Translations under genes and position numbers: made by a program
DNA from: Thermothelomyces thermophilus ATCC 42464
Lineage: Eukaryota; Ascomycota; Sordariomycetes; Sordariales; Chaetomiaceae
DNA: 64,000 bases
Reading direction: 5' to 3'
Assembly (NCBI RefSeq): GCF_000226095.1
Contig: NC_016476.1
Span: 1,178,001 to 1,242,000, forward strand
In this document: piece by piece, positions 34,837 through 45,199 of the stretch
How positions within the stretch are numbered: the first letter of the stretch is position 1
Layout: each line of letters begins with the position of its first letter
Notes under the pieces: generated by a model
What the model was told of the DNA's origin: nothing
What the model saw: the letters and a program-made list of their open reading frames with translations, nothing else
Database searches by the model: none

Positions 34837-37582
34837 ATGTCAAGCCCGGCGAAAAAGCGGAAGCTGAACTCGAGCGGCAAGCAAAACCCTGTCCCTGCAA
34901 AAGGACTGGAGTACTTCTTCTCGAAACAAAAGCAAGCCGGGACTTCCTCAAACAATACATCGAAACAGCAAGGCGCCGTCGCCGTCGCCGTCGAGCCCGG
35001 ACAGAATAATGAGGGGCTCCTCACTGATGAAGAACTTGCGAGAAAGCTCCAAGCCGAATGGGACGCGGAGGTTACGGGTAGCTCCAATCGCAGTACCCCC
35101 CGACCTCAGCAGGGTGGAGACGGTGTTAATGCCCGAGAGTCTAACCGTTCGATCCAAGGCGCGCCTCCTCAGGAGTCGACTCTTGGGATATTATCGCCTG
35201 CACCTGGGCAACCAATCAAGGGAAATAACACATTGTCCCTCTCCTCAGCTGCAGCTACCGAAGACCAAATTGCTTCATCACTTCCGTTGGACGAAAGCCC
35301 GCTGGTGTTCGAGCCGGCCAAGTACATTCCCCCGCTTCAAGCTTCCTGGGCTGCGGAGGGCGGTGATGCCACATATGCCTTGCTCACGCGATGCTTTCTC
35401 CTGGTGAACGGCACCCAGAGCCGAATCAAGATAGTCGATACGCTAGTCAACTGTCTTCGACTGTTGATAGAGGGAGATCCTGCCAGTTTGCTACCTGCAG
35501 TATGGCTGGCAACCAACGCCATATCACCCCCCTATATCTCCATGGAGCTCGGTCTTGGTGGCTCTGCCATTTCTAAGGCTCTGAAACAGGCCTGCGGGTT
35601 GGATAATCGGGCATTAAAGTCGTTGTACGACAAGCTTGGCGACCCCGGCGATGTAGCCTTCGAGGCCAAGAAGAAACAGAGCTTTACTTTGCGCAAGCCC
35701 AAGCCACTAACCATTAAGGGCGTCTTTCAATCTCTTGTTAAGATTGCAAAAGCCCAGGGTCAGGGCAGTGGCGATGTAAAGCAACGAATTGTCGACAGGT
35801 TGCTGCAGGATGCACGTGGAGGCGAGGAGAGCCGGTACATTGTGAGGACACTATGCCAACACGTAAGTTGCCTGAGCCAGGATCCTCACACTTGCTGTTA
35901 ACCGGATGAAGCTTCGAATCGGTGCCGTCAAGACAACGATGCTCATCGCTCTTTCGAGGGCTTTTCTGTTGTCTAAACCACCGGGCGCAGAGTTCGCAAC
36001 TAAGGATCCCAAAGCCCTGGCTAAGCTGAAAAAGGAAGAATTAGCTGAGATTTGGGCGAGGAGTGAGGAATTGGTAAAGGCGTCTTACGCGCGACATCCG
36101 GACTACAACGACCTCATCCCCGTGCTTCTCGAGATTGGTATCTCGGAGGAACTCTTAGTCCGGTGCGGCCTCACCTTACATATCCCCTTGCGGCCGATGC
36201 TGGGAAACATCACTCGTGATCTCTCAGAGATGCTCACGAAGCTGCAAGGCCGGGATTTTACTTGCGAGTACAAATACGACGGACAGCGCGCGCAGGTCCA
36301 TTGTGACTCCAACGGCAAGGTCTCGATTTTCTCCAGGCATCTTGAACTGATGACAGACAAATACCCCGATTTAGTAGCCCTGGTCCCCAAAATCAGGGGG
36401 GAGGGCGTCGAGAGTTTCATCTTGGAGGGCGAGGTGGTAGCCGTCGATCGTGCCACTGGCGAATTGAAAAACTTTCAGACGCTCACCAATCGTGCTCGGA
36501 AGGACGTCGCCATCGGGGCTATCACGATCGACGTCTGCCTCTTTGCTTTCGACCTCATGTACCTCAATGGGCAGCCCCTCCTCGACCAGCCATTCCGCCA
36601 CAGACGGGATCTGCTGCGGTCACTCTTTGTCGAAATACCTCACCATTTCACCTGGGTCAGGAGCCTGGACGCTACCTCTCAGGACTCGGAGTCCGTTCTT
36701 GAATTCTTCAAGTCTGCCCTGGACAGCAAGTGCGAGGGCATCATGGTCAAGACGCTCGATAACCTACCCGACCTGGAGTACTGCGGCGACAAAGAAGGGC
36801 CCGAGCAGACAGGCCCCGAACTCAACTCAAGTTTCACCGCGAAGAATAGCGGTAGCAAATCTAAACGAAGAGACAACGGCGGCAGCAGCAACAACAACAA
36901 CAATAACAACAACAACGGCCCGCCCAAAAGCCGCCGCAAACCGCTCCTGGCAACCTACGAACCCGACAAACGGCTCGACTCGTGGCTCAAGGTGAAGAAG
37001 GACTACTCCTCCTCATCTGACACGCTGGATCTGATCCCCATCGCTGCCTGGCATGGCCAAGGCCGCAAAGCCAAGTGGTGGTCTCCAATCCTCCTGGCCG
37101 TGCGCAACGAGGAGACGGGCTGCCTCGAGGCCGTGTGCAAGTGCATGTCGGGGTTCACCGACGCCTTCTACAAGGCCAACCGGGAGTTTTACGACGACGG
37201 GGACGAGGACAGCGGAGTCGGCCGGGGGAGGCGCAACACGCACGCGCGCAAACCCGGGTTCGTCGAGTACGCCGGCGGGGTGCCGGACGTGTGGTTCGAG
37301 CCATGCGAGGTCTGGGAGGTGGCGTTCGCGGACATCACGGTCAGCCCGACGTACACGGCGGCGATCGGGCTGGCGAAGGAGGATCGGGGGCTGAGCCTGA
37401 GGTTTCCGCGCTTTCTAAGGAAGAGGGAGGATAAAGGGATTGAGGAGGCCAGCACGAGCGCGTACCTGGCGGCGCTGTGGAGGAAGCAGGAGGCGAGGGC
37501 CCCCCAAGCGGCAGAAACGGCGGGGCAGGCTGCGGAGGAGGATGAATTGGACGATGAGGAGGCGGCGGCGGCGGAAGAGTGA
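34837..37582 (+). CDS. CDC9: ATP-dependent DNA ligase I
   Basis: Two exons, 34837-35862 and 35912-37582, give 898 residues. The start MSSPAKKRKLNSSGK is basic; GLEYFFSKQ at about 28-36 is a degenerate PCNA-binding motif. The DNA-binding domain follows, then the adenylation domain with motif I EYKYDGQRAQVH, whose nucleophile is Lys463, motifs ILEGEVVAVD and CEGIMVKTLD, and the OB-fold domain with WLKVKKDY. It seals nicks in lagging-strand synthesis and excision repair using ATP. The protein is long (yeast Cdc9 has 755 residues) because of a Ser/Asn-rich linker, with nine Asn in a row, inserted between the CEGIMVKTLD motif and the WLKVKKDY motif, and an acidic C-terminal tail (DDEEAAAAEE). The upstream in-frame extension lacks an ATG. 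It converges on the epimerase gene, 75 bp away. Confidence 0.95.
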
Positions 37583-37657
37583 TGGTAGTTCAATCAACAC
37601 CATTTACGGTTTGGTCAATTATTGTTTTAACTGCGTGGTTCACCAGCTGCCAAAGGT

Positions 37658-38742
37658 CTACTCCTTCCATGCCCGGTACACGATGCGGGCGCCGTACTTC
37701 TCGCCCTTCTTGAGTAGCATCTGGCTCTTCCACTCGTCAACGTTGCACGCATTGACCCACCGGCTCGGCTCGACGCAGAAACCGCTGCGAGCCTTGCGCG
37801 GGGGCACACCGGCGACCTCGGGCACGTCGATGTACTTGCCCGTGTAGAACTGAAACGCCGGCTCCGTGCTCAGCACCTCAAGGTGGATCTTGGACTCGGG
37901 GTGGTGTGCACTGACGAGTTTGGTCAGGGGGTTCGAACGGGTGTCGATCGGGATCGTGTTGGACGCCTCGTTGACAATGAAGCAGTCGTCAATGTCCGGC
38001 TCTTGGGCGCCCAGCGTGAAAGGCTTGGTGACCTCCACCTTGCCGAACGGCTTCGGGCCGGCCGTCGGGATGCCGCCGTCGTCGACGGGAAGGTAGCTGT
38101 TGGTGGCGAGGGTGACGACGGTCCCTTCGATGGACGGGCCGCCAGTGAGATTGAAGTAGCTGAGACATGAGCAAAGCGATCCCTCAGGAACGGGGGGTGG
38201 AACCCGTGGGAGACTTACGAATGGTTCGTCATGTTGATGACCGTCTCGTCGGCACCGTCAACCAGCTCCGCCTCGTACTCGAACCCGAGCACCAAGACCT
38301 CTTTCCCGTCCTGCACCTGCTTGCCGACGGTATACACCACGCTGGCCTCCACTGTCCCCGGAAAGCCTTCATCTCCATCCTGGCTGACCAGCGAGAACTT
38401 GACGCTCTCGCCGCCGTCGAGGCCCTCGATGCCGGGAATCTGCCTCACGCCGACGGGCGTGGGCCCGTTCCAGATCTTCTTGCCCCAGCCGACCACGCCG
38501 CCGTGCAGATTGTTCGGGCCGTTGTTAGCCGCCAGCTTGTAGGACCGTCCGCCGTTCAAGGAGTCAACCTGGGCGCCCTTGATGCGGTTGGCCACACGAC
38601 CGATAGTCTCGCCGAAGTAGGGGGCATTGTAGCTCTCGTAGTGGGACTGCTCGGGAAATCCTTGAACGATGTTGAGGCCGCCGATGCGGAACTCCTGAAT
38701 GATAGCTCCCAGGGGCAGAAGGGTAACGGGTGCGTCAGCCAT
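37658..38742 (-). CDS. Aldose 1-epimerase (mutarotase)
   Basis: Two exons, 38219-38742 and 37658-38159, give 341 residues, the usual GalM length. The 59-nt intron interrupts the catalytic motif and splicing yields NMTNHSYFNLTG, which contains one active-site His. The other conserved motif, NNLHGGVVGWGKKIW, carries the second His. YFGETIGRVANRIKG near the start is also typical. The enzyme interconverts alpha and beta anomers of aldohexoses such as galactose and glucose in the cytosol. There is no signal peptide. The start ATG follows normally and no upstream in-frame ATG is needed. The stop is 75 bp from the DNA ligase stop, so transcripts probably overlap at their 3' ends. Confidence 0.95.
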
Positions 38743-40026
38743 TGCTTCGGTGGCTAGCTTGTTTGATGGGGAACGATATGCTACGAGCGCGGGTTGCTGC
38801 GGAAAGTTGGGGGAATTGGAGATGGAGGGGTTAAGTAGGTTTGGTTGGCGGGGCCTTGAAAGAAGCGCGGAGCTCCCAACAGCAACAGGTGGAGGACATC
38901 TGCGGGCGTGCGGGCGCCATCTTGGATGGATGCGGGCAGGCGGGAATTAGGATTGAATCCGTCAGTTGCACATGACGACAGCTTGATTCAGGCTATATTT
39001 GCGGGAAGAAGAAGTGCCCCTCTTTGTGGAGAGGCCGTCAGAACATCGGCGCTTGGCGGAGTGGGCAGTTGGTGGAGCAAGTCAAGCCCGGGTTAGGGTC
39101 ACTTACAACTGCTTTGGAACAGGGGAGGTATCAGATTCTGTGGGCCAGAGCAGCCTTATAACCTACTATCCTGATCATGGTTCCCTAACGGGAGCCGGTT
39201 CTCTGTTTTGGGTTCCGACAGATTCTAGTTCCTTTATATCTTTCTACTTTAATACCTTAGAATCACAACGACTAAATGTTTTGTTAACTCTGGTTATAGG
39301 TGATTATAGCTCTGGGAGCCTGACCGTACCAAGACTGGTATGTTATATGATGGCAGTCAAGATGTCTCTTTGGAAGTAAACTCTTCAATATGCCCATATC
39401 TGGGATTACAAAAAGAAGTATGTCAATCAAGTAACAGACCTTACCACGGCAGCCCTGTATAAATTTCGTTAATAGATAGTAGACGGTGTCAAGGCTCTTT
39501 CATCTCAGCAATTAAAGCATTAAAGAATCGCTAAACTTGGTTAGTTCTCCGCCTGCCATCGCCTAGTAATAAGCCGAGTTAAACCTCGAATAGCCATAAG
39601 ATTTAATTAACTCTTTGAGCTCCTTGCTTATAAGTATACCATACTGAAAGCTTGATTGGAACGCGGTAAACACAATGTAGTGCCCTAAGTGGATGTCTTT
39701 TGCGCATTTCTGTTCTCCCCCTTCGCTCTATCGACGCTCTGTTATTCTTCTCCCCGCCCCCCGCCCCCGGGGCAAAAATAACTCTGTGTTCTCTCAGAAG
39801 TATTCTACTTAGAAACACAATTTTTGCTATCCTTGTCAATGTCAAACGCCAACGGAAGAAGTCGTGCTGCCGAAGGAAAGAGACACAAGCCCAAACCTCG
39901 CTCTGCAACCCTCCAACACCCTGCCGGTCCCATTGTAAACTCATCAAACTGCTCCAACTGCAGCACGATGCAAGCAGTAACGAGAAGCCTAGCCCAAGCA
40001 CACTCCTTGTAAGACCGTCTTGCTCA
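38743..40026. other. Intergenic with dispersed-repeat copy C
   Basis: The left part is the promoter of the epimerase gene. A copy of the ~75-bp repeat lies at 39151-39220, followed by an AT-rich stretch to about 39660. A pyrimidine-rich patch with a C run lies near 39755-39770. Frames in 39603-40064 and 39700-40212 overlap and have no domain. No gene is supported. Confidence 0.5.
39151..39220 (-). repeat. ~75-bp dispersed repeat, copy C
   Basis: On the minus strand it starts TGTCGGAACCCAAAACAGAG, keeps GGCTCCCGTTAGGGAACC exactly, and fades after ATAAGG. It is the most diverged of the three copies; most differences are transitions. Confidence 0.8.
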
Positions 40027-40635
40027 TCAGGAGAGGGGAAACACAACTGGAGAGAGACTTGCATCTTCAGCCTGCATCTTGTAAGCCATATCCAGCGTCA
40101 GTTTCGTCAGGGCGTCCTGAAGTTGGTTAATCCGTTGTTGCTGCTCCTCCATCCACACAATGTGCAATTCTTGCTCTCGAACGCGATTCTGCAGTTGATC
40201 GACTATGCATAAGACGCCGGCGAGTGTTGGCCACTTTCTGAATTTGCAGGTGGCCTGAGAGTGGAACTGCGATCGTCTCCGAGAACGTGGAGTACGGTGA
40301 TGTGTGTCATAGTTTTGCCCGTTGTTATTGTTTCCTGTGATGGACATGACCTCGACGCTGTACTGTGTTAGGGAAACGCAGACATTAGCTTCTCAATGGG
40401 CCTCTGTGTGTGCATTACCAAGCAGTGCATTGTTCCTCCAGTGACCTTCGCTTACTGGTATAAAGTCTTCCTGGAATTGTCCAGGCTCGGACGATGGAAG
40501 TAGGTTACTAGGTTCTTCGTGCTGCGGGACCATTGACTGTTCCCGTCTTTGCGTCTCGCGCTTAGCGCAGCGAACCCGGAACTCCTTGAGCTTCCTCTGC
40601 GCTCGAACGGCACGTTTAGAGCGGTGTTTAGGCAT
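40027..40635 (-). CDS. Orphan small basic protein with coiled-coil tail
   Basis: Two exons, 40456-40635 and 40027-40362, joined by a 93-nt intron (GTAAGC...CTAACACAG), give 171 residues. The intron model was chosen because its good donor, branch site and acceptor keep the long second frame open. The N-terminus is strongly basic (MPKHRSKRAVRAQRKLKEF). The C-terminal third (LQNRVREQELHIVWMEEQQQ onward) has Leu/Ile spacing suited to a coiled coil. Basic head plus coiled coil invites comparison with small transcription factors, but no bZIP or bHLH consensus is present. I do not recognise the family. It lies in a stretch poor in other genes, so a spurious frame is possible. Confidence 0.4.
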
Positions 40636-41301
40636 GTCTTGTCTAGGGACTTGGGACGTAGGCGGCCGAGGGAAGTGGGGGTTGCCAGCAGCGGACTGGC
40701 TGATCGGGAAGAGGATGATTGACTTGGGGGAGAAGATGTGAGGCTGCAAAACAGAAAAGGGCCAGAGGTATCAACTGGACACAAGTCTCTTCTTAAATAC
40801 AAATCACTACAGGAGTGTAGAATGGAAATGGGGCAAGGCCAAGATCCGTTCATCAGACTGTGCTGGCTACAATAAGTACCTTAGGTACCTTGTATAGGCA
40901 GCAGTCACCCAGTTGTGTCGGCAGGAACGAGGCCTTCCACTTCAACTCGTGGAAAGTTGGCCTCTCAACTATCCCTGAAAGCTGTATTATTTTCCTGTGG
41001 AATCCTTTCAATCCGCTCTGCAAGCTCACCCACACCCGCAAAGACGGGGAATTGAACTGCTACCGAAAGTCGTTCTAAGGCTGACACACAAAACTCTAGG
41101 CCTCCAAGTGTGATCATTTCGTTAGATACGGCCAAGGAAGCGGAAATCTGACATCAACAGTTTTAATTGAGCTGTGGTAAACCACTCTGCCAAGCAACCC
41201 CAGGTGTAATAAGGCCGCAAACCAGAAGCCACATGGGAACTAGATGCATCCTTCACTTCCCATTGAGAGCATCCTCCCGCGCATGACCCCTGTGTGTCTC
41301 C
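40636..41301. other. Intergenic, no gene seen
   Basis: This is the region between the orphan gene start and the stop of the Ifi6/16-like gene. The short frames at 40853-41078 on both strands are complementary shadows. Nothing recognisable is present. Confidence 0.5.
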
Positions 41302-42171
41302 TCACTTCCAAGTCATTCCCATGCGCTGCAGGAACGACCACAGCGATCCCTTGGGCACATACCCACCGTAAAGTCGCTGCCACCACGCCGCGAACGACCC
41401 TGTGTGCCACCGGCAGTCAGTATCATATCACTTGCGCAGAAAGCAAAAAGAAGTTGAAAAGGTAGTAAACAGGCAGAAAAAGAAGCAAAAGGAGAAGAAC
41501 AAGGAATCGATCAAGAGAGGGAATAAAACGAAAAACTTGCCCTCGATGGGCCCCAGCTCGCCGAAGCCGAGGGCCCGCACGATTAAGGGCAACAGCCGGG
41601 CAAGCACGCCGAGCGACACCAGCGTCAGCAGCACCGTCGCGGCCGTCTCGTACGGGTGCGCCTTGGCATACTCCCACAGCTCGCGGAGCTCCCGCTTAAT
41701 GAGTTCCACCGCGTAGTCATATGCGTCGGCGAGGGCGCCGCCCCAGCCGGACCGGTCCGCGCTGCTGTGCTCGGCGAGGACGTCCCCGAGCTTGCGTTCG
41801 AGGGCGTGCAGCACGCGCTCGGCAAGGTAGGACGTCCAGTCCTGGGCGCGCAGGCCGGCCGCGGCGGCTGCCCCGCTCGTGAGGTCGGCCTCGGAAGGGT
41901 CTGCGGGCCGCGGGGCGGTGAGAAGAACGGTGAGGATTCGGTCGGCGCGGCGGGTGAGCTCGTCGTCGTCGTCGTTCTTGTTGTCGTTGCCGTCCAGGTA
42001 CGGGCAAGCAGGATGGAGGCGCGGGGTAGCAGCCGTGGAGGGGACGGGTTCAAGGCCGGGTTTCTCGTTGATCAGGGTGTATTTGAGATTGTTGCCGCAA
42101 TGGTGGTTCTCGGGTTGGTGCTGGAGTTCGGCACCGCAGAAGCAGCTGAGGAGAGACTCGGGGACGATCAT
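41302..42171 (-). CDS. Ifi6/16-like small membrane protein
   Basis: Two exons, 41541-42171 and 41302-41399, give 242 residues. The 141-nt intron has the consensus GC donor (GCAAGT) and ends CACACAG; without splicing the frame runs into low-complexity sequence, while splicing gives GPIEGGSFAAWWQRLYGGYV and ends SFLQRMGMTWK. This glycine-rich, membrane-active C-terminus resembles fungal proteins related to the interferon-induced 6-16 family. One or two hydrophobic helices lie at about 185-212 (ATVLLTLVSLGVLARLLPLI). The N-terminus has several Cys and His residues and the middle is acidic then helical. Animal members act at mitochondrial or ER membranes in cell-death control; fungal function is unknown. 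An upstream in-frame ATG (42363) exists; 42171 is preferred. Confidence 0.72.
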
Positions 42172-43400
42172 TGCGTTTGGCTGAGACTGTAGAATCGGAC
42201 GCGCAAGCGCGGGAAGAAAACACAGCGTGTTCAGACAAGGTAATGATGTGGGTTTCGTTGGACTATATGAGTTTGCATTGGGCGAGGTTAGGCATTCTTC
42301 GTGTAACTTGATGCCAACAGTTTTCGAGGCTCGCGATACGATAGGATGTCGTTCTGCATGCATGCAGGAGGCCTATATTCTCTGGAACAGGCGAACTGGT
42401 GCAGGGATGCCGAAAACAACCTTGCTAGAGGACAATGCCACTCTTGTGGCCGTTGGCACGTTCGTTGGCCAACAGCACGCAACCTTCTCGAGCCATGGCG
42501 GCTAAGCCTCGCGCGAGAGGGTGCCAAGTCAGTTCCACCTTTCTTTCGAGCGAGTATTAGCTAGTCGGGAAGAGCATCGGAGATAACTATATGTATGCCT
42601 GGAGCTAGAACGTACCCGTGAGTGAAACTGTATGATATAGTATAACATAACTGTTACAGTATATGACTGCCAGTGGGTCAGATCTGACTGACCCACCAAC
42701 AGGGATGACGAGCCAGGGTGTTGACATGTATTTAGACAGCATCTCTGAGTGCCTCTGGCACTTAGAACAATCAACGCTTTTATCACCTACTTCTGCAGAC
42801 CGTAACAGTTGGTCCAGGAGTGCCGCCCACGGCGCGAATACCGCTGTGGTGTCGTACCTTTGCAGCCTTTCTGAGCTGTACTGATTGCAGCCACCGAGCT
42901 GTAGCAATAACAACTTTTCTGCGCTAGAGACCTCCAAGCCCTAAAACACCTAGCCCATGGAACTCTGCGTTCGATTCTTACACGTACATTAATATATTGT
43001 CGAAAAGCAAAAGCGACGCCGCAGTTGCCCGCCAGCAATTGCAACTTAAGTATGGGTATTCTGACATATATGTGAGATTCCCTGGAACCTGCTACCAACA
43101 TGCCACTCGACAAACCTCTTGACACATACTACCCCTTTTGCCGCAACTCCAGCACACGTCAAACAGGCATAACCATCCCAACTTTTGCAACGCCTATTAA
43201 AAAGACCCCGACTGTGGTGTACGCATCGCATACCTCTCATCGATGCCCGCAGTAGGCGTGACGCTTCGCTTCATACTTAGGCTGTAGGCTCGACCCTGTC
43301 GTGGTATTTCTATACCAACTACGAAGGACTTACAGGCCCAGCCACACCTACCTCTTGAAACCTCAAATGTAGGCAATATAATAGAGGGAAGTGGCACCGC
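42172..43400. other. Repeat-rich accessory stretch, left part
   Basis: No gene is supported. The left end holds the promoter of the Ifi6/16-like gene. It contains an LTR-like or MITE-like unit at 42652-42807. Small frames throughout disagree and lack domains. The mix of AT-rich and normal patches suggests old insertions. Confidence 0.5.
42652..42807. repeat. 156-bp unit with near-perfect terminal inverted repeats
   Basis: The unit starts TGTTACAGT and ends ACCGTAACA; the ends are inverted repeats with 8 of 9 matches and have the TG...CA form of an LTR. It carries an internal hairpin with 9-bp arms (42673-42681 and 42688-42696). The flanking 5-bp sequences do not match, so no target duplication is seen. 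It may be a solo LTR or a small inverted-repeat element. Confidence 0.5.
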
Positions 43401-43538
43401 GGCAGGCCAGAAGTGTGGCATCCAATGGCTGCACAGATCAAGATCGAAGAATTAGCCCAGTATATAGAAGCGGAGTTCCTTCCCTCGCTCTTCAATGTGT
43501 ACACATTTCACAGACTCGGTCATTGAAGCTTCGCTTCT
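43401..43538 (+). repeat. ~137-bp dispersed repeat, copy 1
   Basis: It shares GGCCAGAAGTGTGGCATCCA, a TATAGAAGCG-type core and a GAAGCTTCGCTTC-type end with 46544-46680 in the same order and orientation. Similarity is patchy, roughly two thirds. It resembles a decayed solo LTR. Confidence 0.6.
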
Positions 43539-45199
43539 GTTACTTTCCTACCCCCCCCCCAAAGAAAAAAGAGAAAACAAAAAAAGAAAAATAAAACAGA
43601 AAAAAAAAAGCGCAAGCTGCCTCCATCATTCCACAAGACCTTCTTCCGCGGTGGATGTGGATCACCAACTTGTTCTAGAGCGCCTACCCAACCAGCAGAG
43701 CCGACATGGGCAACATCGAGTCCTTCAGCCGTGGAGTGCTCGCCCTGCTCAACGAGTTCAAGAAAGTCGTGGGACAGTATCTACCAAACGACTCTCGTTG
43801 GGAAGCGTGCCTAAGTGGGAGATTCAACCGCTGGCGAAGCGGTGAGATCCGTCTCATCATTTCATTTCGACGGGTAGGCATTGGTAGGTGCAATGAAGCT
43901 GGTCGGGATCGGTTGGTGCCGCTCCATCGCCTTCGTCTCTGGCTTGCACGAGCCCGGTAGGCACTTGAGCATTGTCAGCTTACCAGGGCGAAAAACAATT
44001 TTAGGATCTCCATACTACATGCCGACATCACACCGATATTCAGGTTAGCACTCCGGAGTCATCATGGACAATAGAGTAGATGCAATAGGCCAACAGCACG
44101 ATGCGCGCAGCAGTAACTGGTTGGCCATTTCCCAGTCACAGCCTGGATACCCAGTTGGGCGGCTCAGGATCATAGCACACCAGTCATCTGACCGTCACGT
44201 CGATATTAGCCCGGTGACCCAATTACACGCTAGTGACTGGCCAGGCGTCTCTGGGCCCCTCGTTTCTCAGAGTGATTTGGAAGCGTTTCGTTGGGACAAG
44301 GAACGGGCGGCTAGTACTGTACTGGGCGGCTAAAATGGGTCGCGAAATAGGCCCGTCACAGGTCGCCCCCCCACGCTAACTCAAGACCATGAACGCCCAA
44401 CCCAAGAAGAAGAAGAAGAAGAAGAAGAGGAGGAGGAGGAGGAGGAGGAGGAGGAGGAGTTTCCAACCAACAGAGATGGTGGCTATATCCATGAGGGATA
44501 AAAGGGCTTTTCCCCCCGGACACCGAGATCCATGCGATTCGCCTCAACCGTGACATTATTCTATTCTATCCAAGACTACTAAGCCCCTGGGTCGCAGCTA
44601 TTCTTGGTTCTACCCTGGCTTTGTTTATCCTGATAGCCCAGTCTTCGCCGTCACAATGTCGTTTAACAAGATGCTTTCCAAAAAATGTGCTTGGGCAACT
44701 TTCAACCTCTAGCGGGAAGAACTTGGTGCTCTCCGCCGCGACCAAGACCACAAACTGGAAGAGACCCGACTTGGCAGTACACGCGATGAAGGCGCCGCTG
44801 GAGGAAGCGGTAGCGGCTAATGAATCGATCCTTCCTCGCAACACGGCCGAAGTTATCTTACGGTAATGCCAGCGTGATTCGTATCTGCAGGACGTCTGCT
44901 GACCAGCAGCTAGGGAGGGTGACCATGAGAACCGCTGTCTGCGTTGACAGCAGCGGGAACTTCATCCGAACGGTTCATCTTCCTACCGGCAAATAGAGAT
45001 CTCTAAGGAACTACGACCTGGGCCGACGTGACTCATCGGGGTTTTTGGAGAAAGTTATGTTAGGGCCGGTCTGTGTCGACCGTAAATTATAGGATAGCCA
45101 AATCAAACTCATACGTACACTCGCGATTCCTCGAGAGCTGCATAGAAATTAGATAATTAACTATGATTAGGCACATCACTCTCACACCTTGGATATGCC
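43539..45199. other. Accessory stretch with possible gene remnants and a microsatellite
   Basis: A C run (43551-43560) and A-rich tracts come first. Frames at 43706-43960 (start MGNIESFSRGVLALLNEF) and 44064-44333 begin with ATG and look moderately coding but match no family. A frame over about 44560-44866, with a hydrophobic helix (VAAILGSTLALFILIAQ), continues past an implausibly short gap into a second coding-like patch to 44995. These may be remnants of lost genes or undetected small genes. A purine microsatellite lies at 44404-44459. Confidence 0.35.
44404..44459 (+). repeat. AAG/AGG trinucleotide microsatellite
   Basis: About eight AAG units pass directly into about ten AGG units, a pure purine strand of roughly 55 bases. 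It is not inside a supported gene. Confidence 0.9.
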
